Positions 43,277 through 53,881 of a stretch of 64,000 nucleotides of DNA are shown piece by piece. The translations under genes and the position numbers were made by a program. The notes under the pieces were generated by a model, which worked only from the letters and a program-made list of their open reading frames with translations, was not told where the DNA came from and did not search any database. Each line of letters starts with the position of its first letter. The stretch's first letter is position 1. Source of the DNA: Styela clava (lineage: Eukaryota; Chordata; Ascidiacea; Stolidobranchia; Styelidae); the NCBI RefSeq assembly GCF_964204865.1, contig NC_135259.1, forward strand, positions 18,734,974-18,798,973. The letters are read 5' to 3'.

Positions 43277-43475
43277 CGACACGGAATATGGTTTGTTAAA
43301 TTGTTTTCATAAAAGATTCAAAATGTCCAATATTTTTGGGTAATCGGCATTAAATTACATTGGTTTTAAATGATTTTCTCAACACAACAAAACACATAAT
43401 TTATACATTTAAGAAAGAATTACATGGAAGTATTTAAAATACTGACCTCGAAGACAGCATGGATATTAGTTCAGT

Positions 43476-43540
43476 AGAGAGATGGACTAGGCGTTAGGAT
43501 TTCAGGCTCTCACCCATGCGGCCCGGGTTCTATCTGGGAA
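43476..43540 (+). pseudogene. CTC Glu-like unit, doubly truncated
   Basis: Duplicate of 38289..38353. Confidence 0.82.
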
Positions 43541-43896
43541 ACTTTTTATACCAAATATTATAAATTTTTGATTTCTTTCAGAAGGATCATTAGTGAGGTT
43601 TTATATGTCAAATCATTGATTGTTACAGTTGTAAAAGCGACAGTGACTGGGTAGGTTGTTCGTGAAGAACCATGTGGCCATTACAGTGTCAGCTTTATAA
43701 TATATTAATTTTGTATAGCAATAGTTTTTCAGTGATATTTCCAACATAAAACAAAGACATCAACTGTATACGGAAGACAGAAGTACATGAAGTATTTCAA
43801 CTACTGACGAAGAAAACTACGCGGATATTACTTCAGTAGCGCTACATTGAGGTAACACCAATTTATTAGATAATACTTCTGCCAAAGTAATCGTGT

Positions 43897-43968
43897 TCCC
43901 AGATGGTCTAGGGGTTAGGATTCCTGGCTTTCACCCAGGCGGCCCGGGTTCGTTTCCCGGTCTGGGAA
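43897..43968 (+). tRNA. tRNA-Glu-TTC: tRNA-Glu(TTC), A58 lost
   Basis: Duplicate of 38710..38781 (TTCGTTT). Confidence 0.55.
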
Positions 43969-44113
43969 ACTTTTCTTCAAGCAAAGATCAGGTCAGTTTT
44001 AGTTTTGAAACGTCAGAAAGCTAATGATGAAGCTTCACACTTTAGGCTGTATTTCTCGAGTGACTAAAGAATATATTACCTCAACAAAAACTTTCCAGAA
44101 TGTGATTAGTGGG

Positions 44114-44349
44114 GTTTAACCTGATAATTTATCGATTTAACTGTTGTAGTTGTTAAGGAGGATGATCATAAAGATGCATGCAATCATGGCAATGTCACGA
44201 GTACAATAATATAACAGCACAACACTTTCACGTTTAACCTGAAAATTTATCGATTTAACTGTTGTAGTTGTTAAGGAGGATGATCGTAAAGATGCATGCA
44301 ACCATGGCAATGTCACGAGTACAATAATACAACAGCACAACACTTTCAC
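44114..44349. repeat. 118-bp spacer tandem duplication, second copy
   Basis: Counterpart of 38927..39162 at +5187 bp. It has gttgttaag where the first copy reads gtagttaag. Confidence 0.85.
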
Positions 44350-44400
44350 CTAACTTCAAGTCAGGTGTCATTCTTTGAGAGTAACGGTTAAAAAAGACAC

Positions 44401-44474
44401 TGGCCAGTACGGGGATCGAACCCGCGACATTCGCGTTATTAGCACGACGCTCTAACCAACTGAGCTAACCGGCC
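44401..44474 (-). tRNA. tRNA-Ile-AAT: tRNA-Ile(AAT), consensus; last complete tRNA of the array
   Basis: Identical to the reference Ile copy. Confidence 0.94.
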
Positions 44475-44507
44475 ATATGTTCTATTGAATATACTCAGCC
44501 AATTTCA

Positions 44508-44688
44508 TTAAGACTCTTACAGTAATTGTCTTCAAGAAGGAAGTTGTTTAAATGTTATTTTTTTAACTAAGAAAGTACTTTTTTCACACGAGTCAAAAGC
44601 GCTGATAGGAGAGTGCTAAAATCGCCGTTGGGCTATTCCTTATGGAAAAGTGGAATCCGTCAAAGCATATAGAGTGAGGGAGAAGTTT
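44508..44688. repeat. ~180-bp unrelated insertion, duplicate copy
   Basis: The +5187-bp counterpart of 39321..39501, essentially identical. Confidence 0.7.
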
Positions 44689-44922
44689 TTCATTTGATAT
44701 TTTAGTCACCATGGATTATTTGTGTGAAGAAACAGTAGAGGAACGAGATAGCATCTTTCAGTTACAAAGTACTAAATTCTGTCAGCGACATTTGTTTTTG
44801 TAGTATCTGTTTGACTCTAGGTAACAGAAATTAAAGATAGACTTGCTATTCCTTAATATTAAATGGATTTCATCCGAGGGAACACACAGATAGAAAAGAT
44901 TCATTTTGTAAATAATAGACAG

Positions 44923-44951
44923 CGTCCCTGGGTGGGCTTGAACCCCCAACC
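44923..44951 (-). pseudogene. tRNA-Asn 3' end cut by the array boundary
   Basis: 29 nt from the discriminator to the variable loop, then an abrupt change to unrelated AT-rich sequence. It marks the right edge of the array. Confidence 0.88.
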
Positions 44952-44957
44952 AAATTA

Positions 44958-45060
44958 TTTTTTTCACTTCATTAGTGAATAATTATCAGTCAAATCAGCT
45001 CATGTCAAATGTGTGTGTGGCGCCTATGAAGCCTCATATTGAATATCCAAGCGACACAAT
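44958..45060 (+). repeat. Interspersed repeat R1, partial copy
   Basis: cattagtgaat ... gcctcata is a diverged direct copy of ~58211..58308. It abuts the broken end of the tRNA array. Unknown family. Confidence 0.6.
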
Positions 45061-45317
45061 TTAGCAAAACGATGCCTATGTTGTTTTTGCTTAACAACGG
45101 AGTTTGAGATTGTTTGGACAATTTAAATTTTTAACATAAAATCAAAATTTGAACAAAATTTTTATTTATATCAAGGCGGGACTTAGTCAGAAATACTTAT
45201 ATCATTGAAGTATATTTTCGTGCAAATAAACTGGACCAAATACTGCAATATAATCATCAAGATATGATTAGAATAATAAACAGAGAATAAAAAATTTAAT
45301 CATTCCGAGAAGAAATG
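45061..45317. other. AT-rich sequence, nothing recognised
   Basis: No tRNA, long open frame or repeat pair found. Confidence 0.6.
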
Positions 45318-45600
45318 CGCTTCAGGTAATTATGTTTCAACACCTGTTAATTAATTTAAATGAGTTTCTGTTACCGCATTAAAAATTCATAGAATCTAGT
45401 TTTATTTCACTTGCGTCATAGACATAGATTACCGCGACATATCGGGAGTTTACCAACGGTATCAGAGTACACGTCGTATATGTAAACAAGGAGCTCCTCA
45501 CTCACCTTACTCCTTACTGTATAATACGCCTAAACATAATGTAGCGGACGCTGGTATGTCCAGATTCTCATACTGTTGAACTGTACAGTATAACTTCATA
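45318..45600 (+). repeat. Interspersed repeat R2, copy 1
   Basis: Matches 55727..55950 in inverted orientation (shared ggtaattatgtttcaac, cttgcgtcatagac, accttact, ggacgctgg, tgtccagattctcata). This copy has an extra ~40 bp in the middle. Confidence 0.7.
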
Positions 45601-45754
45601 TTTCATTCATGTTGACTATTATATGATCATATGCATCAAAGGTAAAACATATCTGTGAAGAAATTTTATAACATGCAACTGGAAGAAAGATAACTCACAA
45701 TCAAGTGATTAACACCTTGTAGTGGCCTTATTATTCACTCAATCATTTGTGAAA

Positions 45755-46114
45755 TGATTGTTTATTTACGCCGATGCTGCGTTTTGGTGCACCATTGTAC
45801 ATCACCCATTCAGTCGCACCTAGTAAACCAATATGAAGAAACTCGTATCCAGACGAACTAAATAGCGCAAAATGGTTTTATTCAAATATCGTTAACGATT
45901 TAATATAAGAATCAAATGTAGTTCGTCTAGATACGCGTTCCTTTAACACAACATTTCAATCAATCAATCAAACTGTTTTTTATTAGCCGTCCTGGCAAAC
46001 CGGCACAAAAAAATTGAAGCAAAATTGAAAGTATATACATGCCTTTGCCCAGAACGGAAAGGATGACCGCAAAATGACCATTCGGTCTACTTGTCAGCGG
46101 CTACCTTGCAATAG
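45755..46114. repeat. Interspersed repeat R3, uninterrupted copy
   Basis: Runs from tgattgtttattt to ctaccttgcaatag. An internal hairpin has 17-bp arms at 45844..45860 and 45919..45935 (one mismatch). The second copy (48577..48829 plus 54257..54374) is split by the hAT nest, so gccgtcctggcaaac here is the paralogous empty site. Confidence 0.8.
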
Positions 46115-46142
46115 CTATAGTACTTAAAATTTAAGAATCGAA

Positions 46143-47321
46143 CACAGGTAAACGCTTTTATACGAGAACAACATTGCCTCGAGATGGCGCTACAAAACAA
46201 TAAGTTGCTATGGGTTTTTTTTAAATTTGGAATTTCCCCTCTATATTATTTTGATGCAATGCTGTTCTAGCAGTAAGACATTTTCGAAAGAGAATTTAGA
46301 GAAGAAGTTTAGTATTATAAAATGTACTTATGATAGACTTATTAATGTACTTATACTTACTTTTCAGGTCACAATTGACAATCAACTTCTTGAAAGAGTA
46401 GAATATTACAAATACCTAGGCATATATATTGATGAAAACCTAAGCTGGAATAAACATATTTCAGATTTGTTAAGGAAATTATCACATGCTGTAGGGATTT
46501 TGAGTAAAATTCGTAAGCTCTTCCCCACTCGAGTTCTACGTATTGATATACTTTGCCCTCTTTCAGTCTCATATACAGTATGGTTTGGTGGCATGGGGAT
46601 ACTCGGTTACTAGCAAATTGTCAAAAAGGATAGAAGTTCTACAAAATAAAGCTTTGAGAATATTATCTAATTCTCCACCTCGCTCTAGTTGTACCCCTTT
46701 ATTTGCTAAACTAAAAATACTCAAATTCAAAGACTTGTGTCTTTTTGAAGTTGCAAAAGTATTTATTACCAAGAGCTTTTGATAATTATTCCACCGCACA
46801 GTCTCATGTGCATAGCCACCACACTCGATCATCAGCCCAAGGATCTTTTTTTGTTCCAAGATGTAAATCAAAGCGGACACAAAGCACTCTGAGATACACC
46901 GGGGTAAAAATCTGGAATGACTTACCTTCTAGCATTAAAGCCTCAACATATCCAAATTTCAAAACTCAGTTACGCAACTATTTACTATCCTTATATTCTT
47001 CATAAATGTCTATGATTCTGTGATTGTTGGTCTTTAATATTTCTTCATGTACCGTACATTGAGATATTTTACTGTCATGCAGACGTCTTTTCTCGTTTCA
47101 GTACTGTTATTTATTCCTTATGTATCGTACTTTTTCTAATCTTTACTTAATATGTATTGTTCAACTTTTTCCCAGAAACGCTAACCAAAATGTGCCTGAA
47201 CAGCACCGCTTCGAAATAATATACGGGGAAATCCCAATTCTATAAACAACAAGGCTTATTATTGCCTTGCAGCGCCATCTTGGGGCGATGCTGTTCTCGC
47301 ATAAAAACGTTTCACGCTGTG
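46143..47321. mobile_element. Fold-back unit: ~125-bp inverted arms around a reverse-transcriptase relic
   Basis: Left arm 46143..46267 and right arm 47198..47321 are diverged inverted copies (tatacgagaaca, gagatggcgct, ggaatttcccc, tatattattt pair with their complements). Between them lies the RT relic. No clear target duplication. It could be a DNA element that captured RT sequence, or two opposed copies of a short repeat. Confidence 0.7.
46369..47005 (+). pseudogene. Non-LTR retrotransposon reverse transcriptase, C-terminal relic
   Basis: The conceptual reading needs three frames: YYKYLGIYIDENLSWNKHI up to about 46535, then HIQYGLVAWG to LFEVAKVF up to about 46780, then YTGVKIWNDLPSSIK ending at a stop at 47005. 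These are the thumb and post-RT motifs typical of CR1/Jockey-like elements. The palm and endonuclease are absent. Two frameshifts make it dead. ttttcag directly before the first homologous codon resembles a splice acceptor, perhaps by chance. Confidence 0.8.
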
Positions 47322-48039
47322 CTAATTACTAATATGGAGAACAAATTGTGGTAGTTATACCCAATGAGCGTATTTGGATAATTATTAAGGTAAATGAAAA
47401 GAAATGTAAATGAAAAAAAATTAAAAATTAAAATATTGGATTTACGAAGATAGGATTAACTTTGGTTTATGAAAAACCAATATAACACAATGTAAATATT
47501 AAATCAATTTAAAGGACTACTGAAAGGGATTTTTCAGAGTACAAGAAGGGGGTTTGTAATCAAATTTATAAATAACTAATATCATTAATTAACAAAGGAT
47601 GAAAAATAGAACTCTGAAACCAATCGGGGTCTGTAGAGATCTAAGTTCTAGTGTCTACAGGGGGTGTACTGTGGAACGGGTGTACCCATTTAAAACATTT
47701 TTATCAAACAACAAAAATCTCTAAAGGTAATTGAATATATCCAATATAAAGGAAACTTCAAACAATATTGAATTTTCAAATAGTTCAAATATCTATAGCA
47801 GTGCTATTGATAGGAAGTGGAGCTAATGTATTTGTGGTAATTTGCCAAAATATAGTAAAAATTTTACAATCAGGGATGTAGAGGGATGAATATTTAAACT
47901 CAAACTTCACTTACTATATTGTGAATAGAATACTAGTTTGAGTTTGAAAATTGTCTAATAATTCGAAGGGGACAAAGAATTGCGCTTTACTTAATAGAAC
48001 AAAATAGATGAATTTCAATATTATGCTAATCCAGCCACT
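47322..48039. other. AT-rich intergenic sequence
   Basis: No gene or clear repeat recognised. Confidence 0.6.
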
Positions 48040-48515
48040 TTATGGAAAAATTATTTCGGAGTATGCAAGTTCAAAGTTGGGTCATACATGAAAGGAGAAT
48101 TATATATATGTAATCGAATATTACAACATTATATAGAATATCCACATAACTGATTTGGTTGATTATATTTTTGCAATATTATACCTGCAGAATTAATCAG
48201 TTTACAAATTTTGAGTTGTTGCATTAATATTCAGCCAAGAATAAACTACATCATATACAACTAATTTCAAAACAAGTTATTCAGTTGACACTTTCTGAAA
48301 AACGAATTCAGAGGATACAAGTTCAAAGTGCGATCATACATGAAATGAGAGTTATATACAGTATATATATTCAAATATTACAATATTATGCAGACTGTCA
48401 GCAGAAATGATTTGATTGAAATTTATTCCTGCAATGTAGGACCATCGGAAATACTCTTGTGGCAGATTTACAAATTGTTAAATTAATATTTGATCATGAT
48501 TCCACTACAAGGAGA
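48040..48515. repeat. Diverged ~255-bp tandem duplication
   Basis: 48040..48255 and 48296..48515 share gaaaaa, acaagttcaaagt, catacatgaaa, atattacaa and ttacaaatt in the same order. Confidence 0.55.
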
Positions 48516-48576
48516 ACAGCTAGTTACAATACTGATTATATTGTTTAAAGTTCCCATCACCACCATGAGTATACTG

Positions 48577-48829
48577 ATGATTGTTTATTAACGCCGATGC
48601 TGCGTTTTGGTGCACTATTGTACATCAACCAATCAGCACCTAGAAAACCAATATTTTGTATCCTAATCTTTTGAGTTTGTTGTTGTAATGAAGAAACGCG
48701 TATCTAGACGAACTAAATAGCGCAAAATGATTTTATTCAAATATTATAAGAATCAAATGTAGTTCGTCTAGATACGCGTTCTTTTATCACAACATTTCAA
48801 TCAATCAATCAAATAGTCTTTTATTAGCC
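48577..48829. repeat. Repeat R3 copy 2, left part, with perfect 20-bp hairpin arms
   Basis: Arms at 48696..48715 and 48760..48779 are exact complements (ACGCGTATCTAGACGAACTA and its reverse complement) around a ~44-nt AT-rich loop. The right part resumes at 54257. Confidence 0.8.
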
Positions 48830-49113
48830 GTCTAGGCCAGGGGTGGGCAACCCCTGGCACGCGTGCCAAACTTGGCACGCGAGCCCTTTTATTTGGCACG
48901 CGAGCAAGGTCTCGGAAACGAGATCATTTTCCTTCAGATAAAAAGTTTCAAGGTTCTACAACAGTGCTTCTCTAACTTTTTTAGTCCCAGAGCCTCATTT
49001 CAAACCTCAAAGTTATCAAGAGCCGCACGCAAACAACGTAAGGTAAAATAGAAACAAACCTTGAGCGCGTATCTAAAATACCAAGTCTTCGTAACAACAA
49101 CATGCGTAACAAC

Positions 49114-50745
49114 TAGGGCTGGGCAAAATATTGGAATATAATAAAATATTCAAATGAGATTTTACTATTCGAATATCCGGTACAACGTGACCTGCACCGC
49201 TCTGCTTGGACACCGAAATCGCTCGTCTCCAACTCAACGTGAATTGTGTGATTTTTCCCAACGGCGGTCGCTGTCACGAAAAATCGACAAATTTAAAAAG
49301 TCGTTGTCTTTGCGTTATGGTGTTATATGCTTATCTTTGCAATTAACGTATCGTTTCAATTCCATATTTTGACCGTTCCGTAAATTTAGAAACGTCAAAC
49401 CAGATTAGGTATTTAAAATAAATTTCTCAGATTTTGAACTCCGCATGCTTGGTGACATGTCATTAGCCATTTCTTGCATTACCGAACATAAAGTTGATTG
49501 AAATTAAATGTTAAAATGTCTTTTCGGCGTTCCATTGTGAAAGAGGCGATTTAAGGTTATTAGAAAACCCTAGTTATATAAATAACATGGTTTTAAAAAT
49601 GATCAAAAGTTTTTCCAAAAGCTGGTATGAGTTACTGGTATGAAAAACACTCATTAAATTGTAACCAGATAAGAAATGTCATGTCCTACTCCATTTAAAG
49701 CACTTTGTATTAGCTATTTAGTGATTCCTTCCATCCTTGGCCAAGTAATGTTTTGAATATGTAAACACTTTACTCGGCCATGCATGGCCGTTGAGCCAAG
49801 AGTAGAACGTAAAATCAATCGTGAATTTCGTTGTAACAATGCACACTGACTCGTTCACGAGTTGTTAAATTTTGAAGCATTTGGGCAGTAATAATTACGG
49901 TAAGCCATGACATAATCAAAATCATTAAGTGAAGTGCTGAATTTGCAAATTCCGTAAACAAAATTGAGCATTACTCAGTAAGTATTTTAGCTATAATAAC
50001 CATCGGGTTTTGTTGAAAAAAAAAGTTAAAACTCGAAGGAATTAGTTATAATTAGCGTTTGACCTTCTATTAGGCACAAAGGCCTAGGAATGCTTTTAAT
50101 GCCAATTTATTCAATCGCTATTTTAAAGCAACATTCAGAATTCACGCAATCGTAAATTGGCTAGGTTTATCTATCTAATACTAAAATAACACGAACACCA
50201 TAGAAAAGCATGAGAAACTTAATTATCATTTTCATAAATATCTGCATCTCGGTTACCGTTAACTTCAAACAGTCACGGTTAATTTACAAGTGGTGATAAG
50301 GAAAATCAAATCCAAGGCAGATGATAAAACTCAGAATAAAATTAATTTGGTTTTGAAATCAGCCCTTAATGTATTCAACAGCTGTCGCTGATGTGAACGC
50401 AAGGGTATACTAGAAATATGAAACTTCGATATCCGGCGACACCTTATTCTTGCAAAAATCGAGAAAAGGGCGGGAATATCAAATACCAACTTTAGGATAT
50501 CGCCGCCGAAACGATTGCGGTGATAAAGACAATCAGCGATTATGATGAAATTAACCATTAACCAGTAAAAAACGCTTTATTGCCGACTTTTCAATGTTTC
50601 TATGAATTTCCAAATGGAGTATCGACCTCCGTCGTTCTGGACCCCTGCTATGTATAAAAAATATTTATTATGCGACTATTCGGTATTTGTTAAAAATATT
50701 CAAATTATTCGATTCGAAAAAAGATTCGATTTTGCCCACCCGAGA
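49114..50745. mobile_element. Third hAT-like element, nested in the second
   Basis: Left end TAGGGCTGGGCAAAAT, right end ATTTTGCCCACCCGAGA, so the inner ten terminal bases complement. Flanks GTAACAAC and CTAACAAC match at seven of eight. Both ends carry attcgaatat-like AT motifs. Non-autonomous, 1632 bp. Confidence 0.7.
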
Positions 50746-51004
50746 CTAACAACCATTTAATTTAGCTTTGATTAGTAATAATTTTTTCAAAGAAGGTCAT
50801 AATCGTGGAGGATGCAAGGTGCAGTAGCTGCTTGAGATAGTCGCCAGATATTTCGGGACTATTTTCGATTACTGGAACAAAATTGAAATGGTCTAAAAAT
50901 TAGAATAATCATTGAGGTATTTGATAATTTTTCCAAATGAAAAGTGTCTCAGTGGCCGCAAAAACGCTTACTGTTGCGTCATTATTGCCTCTTGTAGATT
51001 AGTC

Positions 51005-53112
51005 CAGTGGTTCCCAAACTTTTTTGACCATCGCCCCCCTAAAGTAGTTTATGCAACTTCATCGCCCCCCTGCACTACAAAAAAATATAAAGTCATAAAT
51101 GAATATATTACAGACCAAATAAGAAGACAAATAATAGTTTATGGTGTTTTTTAATAAAATAGATGAGCTTGGTGTTCTTCAGCGAGTTATTTATTATATC
51201 TAAAATTACCCCGTTTACTGATGGAAAGGTGATTTCGTTGTTTTAATAGCAATAGTAGCACGGCTGAAAACCCCTTTTTCACCATATATTAGATCGAAAA
51301 TGAAAGAATCCAGGGTTCTACCACCTCAAAAACCGCCGTGTACTCTTGCCTTATAGCATTTCACTTTCTAAATTCACCCCATTTCACATTAAAATAATAA
51401 AAACAAAGTTAATTTTCTCAAACTTATAATAATGATTTTCGTACATCTCATTCATTCGTACAGCCTGATGACCTGCACCAAAATATTTCGGAAAAATTCA
51501 TCCCTGATTCCTCATTCTATCACGGCCTCCAGTCCGATCACCATTCCACAATTAACCAGCCATTTGTTTTTGATTCATTGACTCGGATGTGGAAGAAGCC
51601 GTGACTGACTATCGGCTACGGTCCAGGGGACGGCAAATTTTATGTCGCTCGCAGGACAAAATTCAGGGTTGCTATTCTTTTGCGGGTCGCATATATTTTT
51701 TGGAAGTTAAAAACGGAACAGCACGCAAAAACTGCGACAATTCGTGAACTCAACTCAGTCGTCTCATTAAAAAAATATTACAATGATATTTAATGTGACA
51801 CTGTCTCGTTGCTGCATCACGCTAGATAGCTTTACGACGCCAAGATTGAAACATTTTCTAAATGGGCATCACCAAACCCACTTCTTTGCTTGTTCTTTGT
51901 AATGTTCATTTTCGAAAATAATGATTTGCACAAATATGTACTTCCAAACATCGAAGTGAATATTTTCGCATGATTTGTGAAATTTTGATAAATATTTTCT
52001 CCCTAAGAAGATACATTCTTACAAAAATTAAGCAGTGATGAATCTCTCGATTAGAATATGAATTTTATTTTCCTATTGCTTCGCAATATATTCGAATATT
52101 TACTGCGCTATTGAACCCCTGCACTCAGCATCAACTTTTCTGCGTGTTTTCATTTGTCTAATTATAATTACATTGTAGGCTCGTTAAACGAGTGGATGTT
52201 CACTAGATTGTTAGGATATAGTATAATTTAGTCTAAACGTGTCTCATGATAAATTCTGTTACGTAAAAAAATGTAATTTACTCCTCGAGCGTAGATTATA
52301 AATAAAAAAATTTTATCGTCAAAACCGCCGTTTGGATATTTCCCCGGGCATAGACTTCCTTGTTTACTTCGTGACATTGGCCAATCAGCAAGATGCAAAA
52401 AAAGGGAACAATGCCCCCTTTCGCATCCGCTCAAGCGCTCAGACACTCTCACTCAGACAGATTTTCAGGCGTGGTCGTGAACACTACCTCATTTTCGCAT
52501 TTTTGAATTATATTCGTTAGTTTTTAGTTGTTTTTCGGAAATTTAAATATAAATCAAATAAGTCAATGATTACTTTGCCTTTCCATGAGTTTCAGTTTAA
52601 ATACAGCAATCAAAAATTAGTGTAGAAATAGCTGTGATAGACTAGGCTAAAATTCTTTATCGGTACTTTAAAAAACAGATTGTTGAATGGTGTGTATTAG
52701 AATGATAGTTTGAAACAAATACCCCATTTTAAAGGCAACAACTCGCGAAACCACTCTTAAAATAAGCCCCGAAACTTTTAAAATGGTAAAGTATGGGAAG
52801 AATTTTCCACAGTCAAAGGTCGGGAAAAGGTCCATTCAGTGAATCGTCCAGGGCCAGATTATTTTACTCCGGCCGTATTTTGCCGACCACTGGGATACGC
52901 AAACTACCTTACCTTGCGAAGACGAGACCAGAAATCCATTCGCGTGTGAATATCGCCCACATGATTCAAGCCTGCCAATGCACACAGAGTACAGAATTAA
53001 GTGCGCCGAACATAAAACAGGTTTCGCGAAATCGCCCCCTTAGACTTTTTCGCCCCCCTCTGTATCGTTTTCGTCCACTGGGGGGCGATATCGCCCACTT
53101 TAGGAATCACTG
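51005..53112. mobile_element. Fourth hAT-like element, nested in the second
   Basis: Left end CAGTGGTTCCCAAACTTT. Right end, as complement, CAGTGATTCCTAAAGT. Exact target duplication GATTAGTC at 50997..51004 and 53113..53120. Subterminal cgcccccc repeats near both ends. 2108 bp, no transposase recognised. Confidence 0.85.
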
Positions 53113-53635
53113 GATTAGTCAACGCTACGCAAATAAACACGGGGGAATCCATTCGTCTAACGAATAGACTTACTCATTTTAATTTCAAGTCAATGATTAG
53201 TTTTCAATGAAAATTTTTCGTTGAAAGTAGTTAATTTTTAAAGCATTAAAGAGAGCGGCAGGAAAGGTTGTTGAGAGCCGCATGCGGCTCTCAAACCCTA
53301 GTTTGAGAATCACTGCTCTACATTATCTGATGAAACTAGTTGTTCGTTTATTCATTATCGTTTGTTGACAATTCTTTATTTATTTAAAATCTTTTTGTTC
53401 TTTCATGACATATGGCTACAAAGACATATATTATGACGTAACAGATGAGTGAGCTCACGAGAAATTTTGTCGAAAAGAGCGCATCATTCATTTGGCTACA
53501 TTCTTACGCAATATAGTTCGTCTGCGCCATCACTTTTTACATTTCTGTTCGATTTATGAAGTTGTACAGCTCATGCTGGTTAGAGTAACTTGATAACTTA
53601 CTGTAATGAATTGATTTCGAAAGAAATATGAGCGA

Positions 53636-53881
53636 TTGGGGAAGGGAATACAAGAGAGAATGGCAGAAAACAAACTGTTGCATGATTGGGATGTCATTCC
53701 CCAAAATGTTTTGTGTCTGAAAAACTTTGTAACTGCATTACTTTTCAAGTTTTCATCTTGTGAATCTCTGTTTTCAGTTATGAACTTTATTAAGTCCTGT
53801 AACAGGAGTAGGCCAAAAGATGAAACCAGTAGTTCGTGTATCTCTTTGAAAGTTACAAAATATAAACCCCCCAAAAAATAA
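53636..53881 (+). pseudogene. hAT transposase C-terminal (dimerisation) relic
   Basis: The frame reads HDWDVIPQNVLCLKNFVTALL, then CESLFSVMNFIKSCNRSR and a short tail to a stop. The CE-LFS-MN-IKS pattern followed by an R-DE stretch is the usual end of hAT-superfamily transposases. A few residues before CES are missing and no catalytic part remains. It lies in the outer element on the right of the nested insertions, the position expected for a transposase 3' end. Confidence 0.72.

Larger units (their letters stand above)
1..44951. repeat. Modular tandem tRNA array (Glu-TTC, Ile-AAT, Asn-GTT, Glu-like CTC)
   Basis: The whole interval is built from a few spacer types, each linked to one tRNA type. 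Order in a full unit is Glu(TTC) on +, Ile(AAT) on -, Asn(GTT) on -, CTC Glu-like on +, then the next Glu. Glu and Ile units carry an A-box-like D arm and a B box (GGTTCGA plus two bases plus CC). Glu is followed by acttttc and Ile by gtgtcttttt, both ordinary Pol III stops. None encodes CCA. The left end is inside a Glu gene, so the array continues outside the window. The right end is a sharp break inside an Asn gene. Perfect-consensus Glu copies begin at 730, 6794, 7562, 10328, 14788, 27209, 35811, 37264, 40998 and 42451. Perfect Ile copies begin at 1115, 3186, 5182, 7947, 13693, 18185, 23309, 27594, 33088, 36196, 37649, 41383, 42836 and 44401. Confidence 0.95.
35480..44951. repeat. 5187-bp duplication, second copy cut off by the array end
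   Basis: Every tRNA from 35678 to 39736 recurs 5187 bp later (35678/40865, 35811/40998, 36196/41383, 36546/41733, 37264/42451, 37998/43185, 38710/43897, 39214/44401, 39736/44923). The copies share rare variants such as the 7-nt deletion at 38289/43476 and the 118-bp internal repeat. Only scattered substitutions separate them. Confidence 0.9.
48962..53315. mobile_element. Second hAT-like element, nested in the first
   Basis: Ends CAGTGCTTCTCTAAC (left) and, as complement, CAGTGATTCTCAAAC (right). Flanks TTCTACAA and CTCTACAT match at six of eight bases, an aged target duplication. Subterminal gagccgca motifs on both sides. No transposase seen. Confidence 0.78.

Noticed and set aside
1-44951. 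CRISPR array or integron-like cassette array
   Set aside because: Repeats are whole tRNA modules of 0.5 to 1.5 kb with eukaryotic Pol III signals, not short direct repeats with unique spacers.
51628-52114. Fifth hAT element starting at CAGGGGACGGCAAATTT and ending at gaacccctg
   Set aside because: Ends look hAT-like, but the flanking octamers CTACGGTC and CACTCAGC do not match and the inverted repeat is too short.
52793-53167. 124-codon plus-strand frame
   Set aside because: It runs through the terminal repeat and target duplication of the fourth hAT-like element, so it cannot be an ancestral gene.
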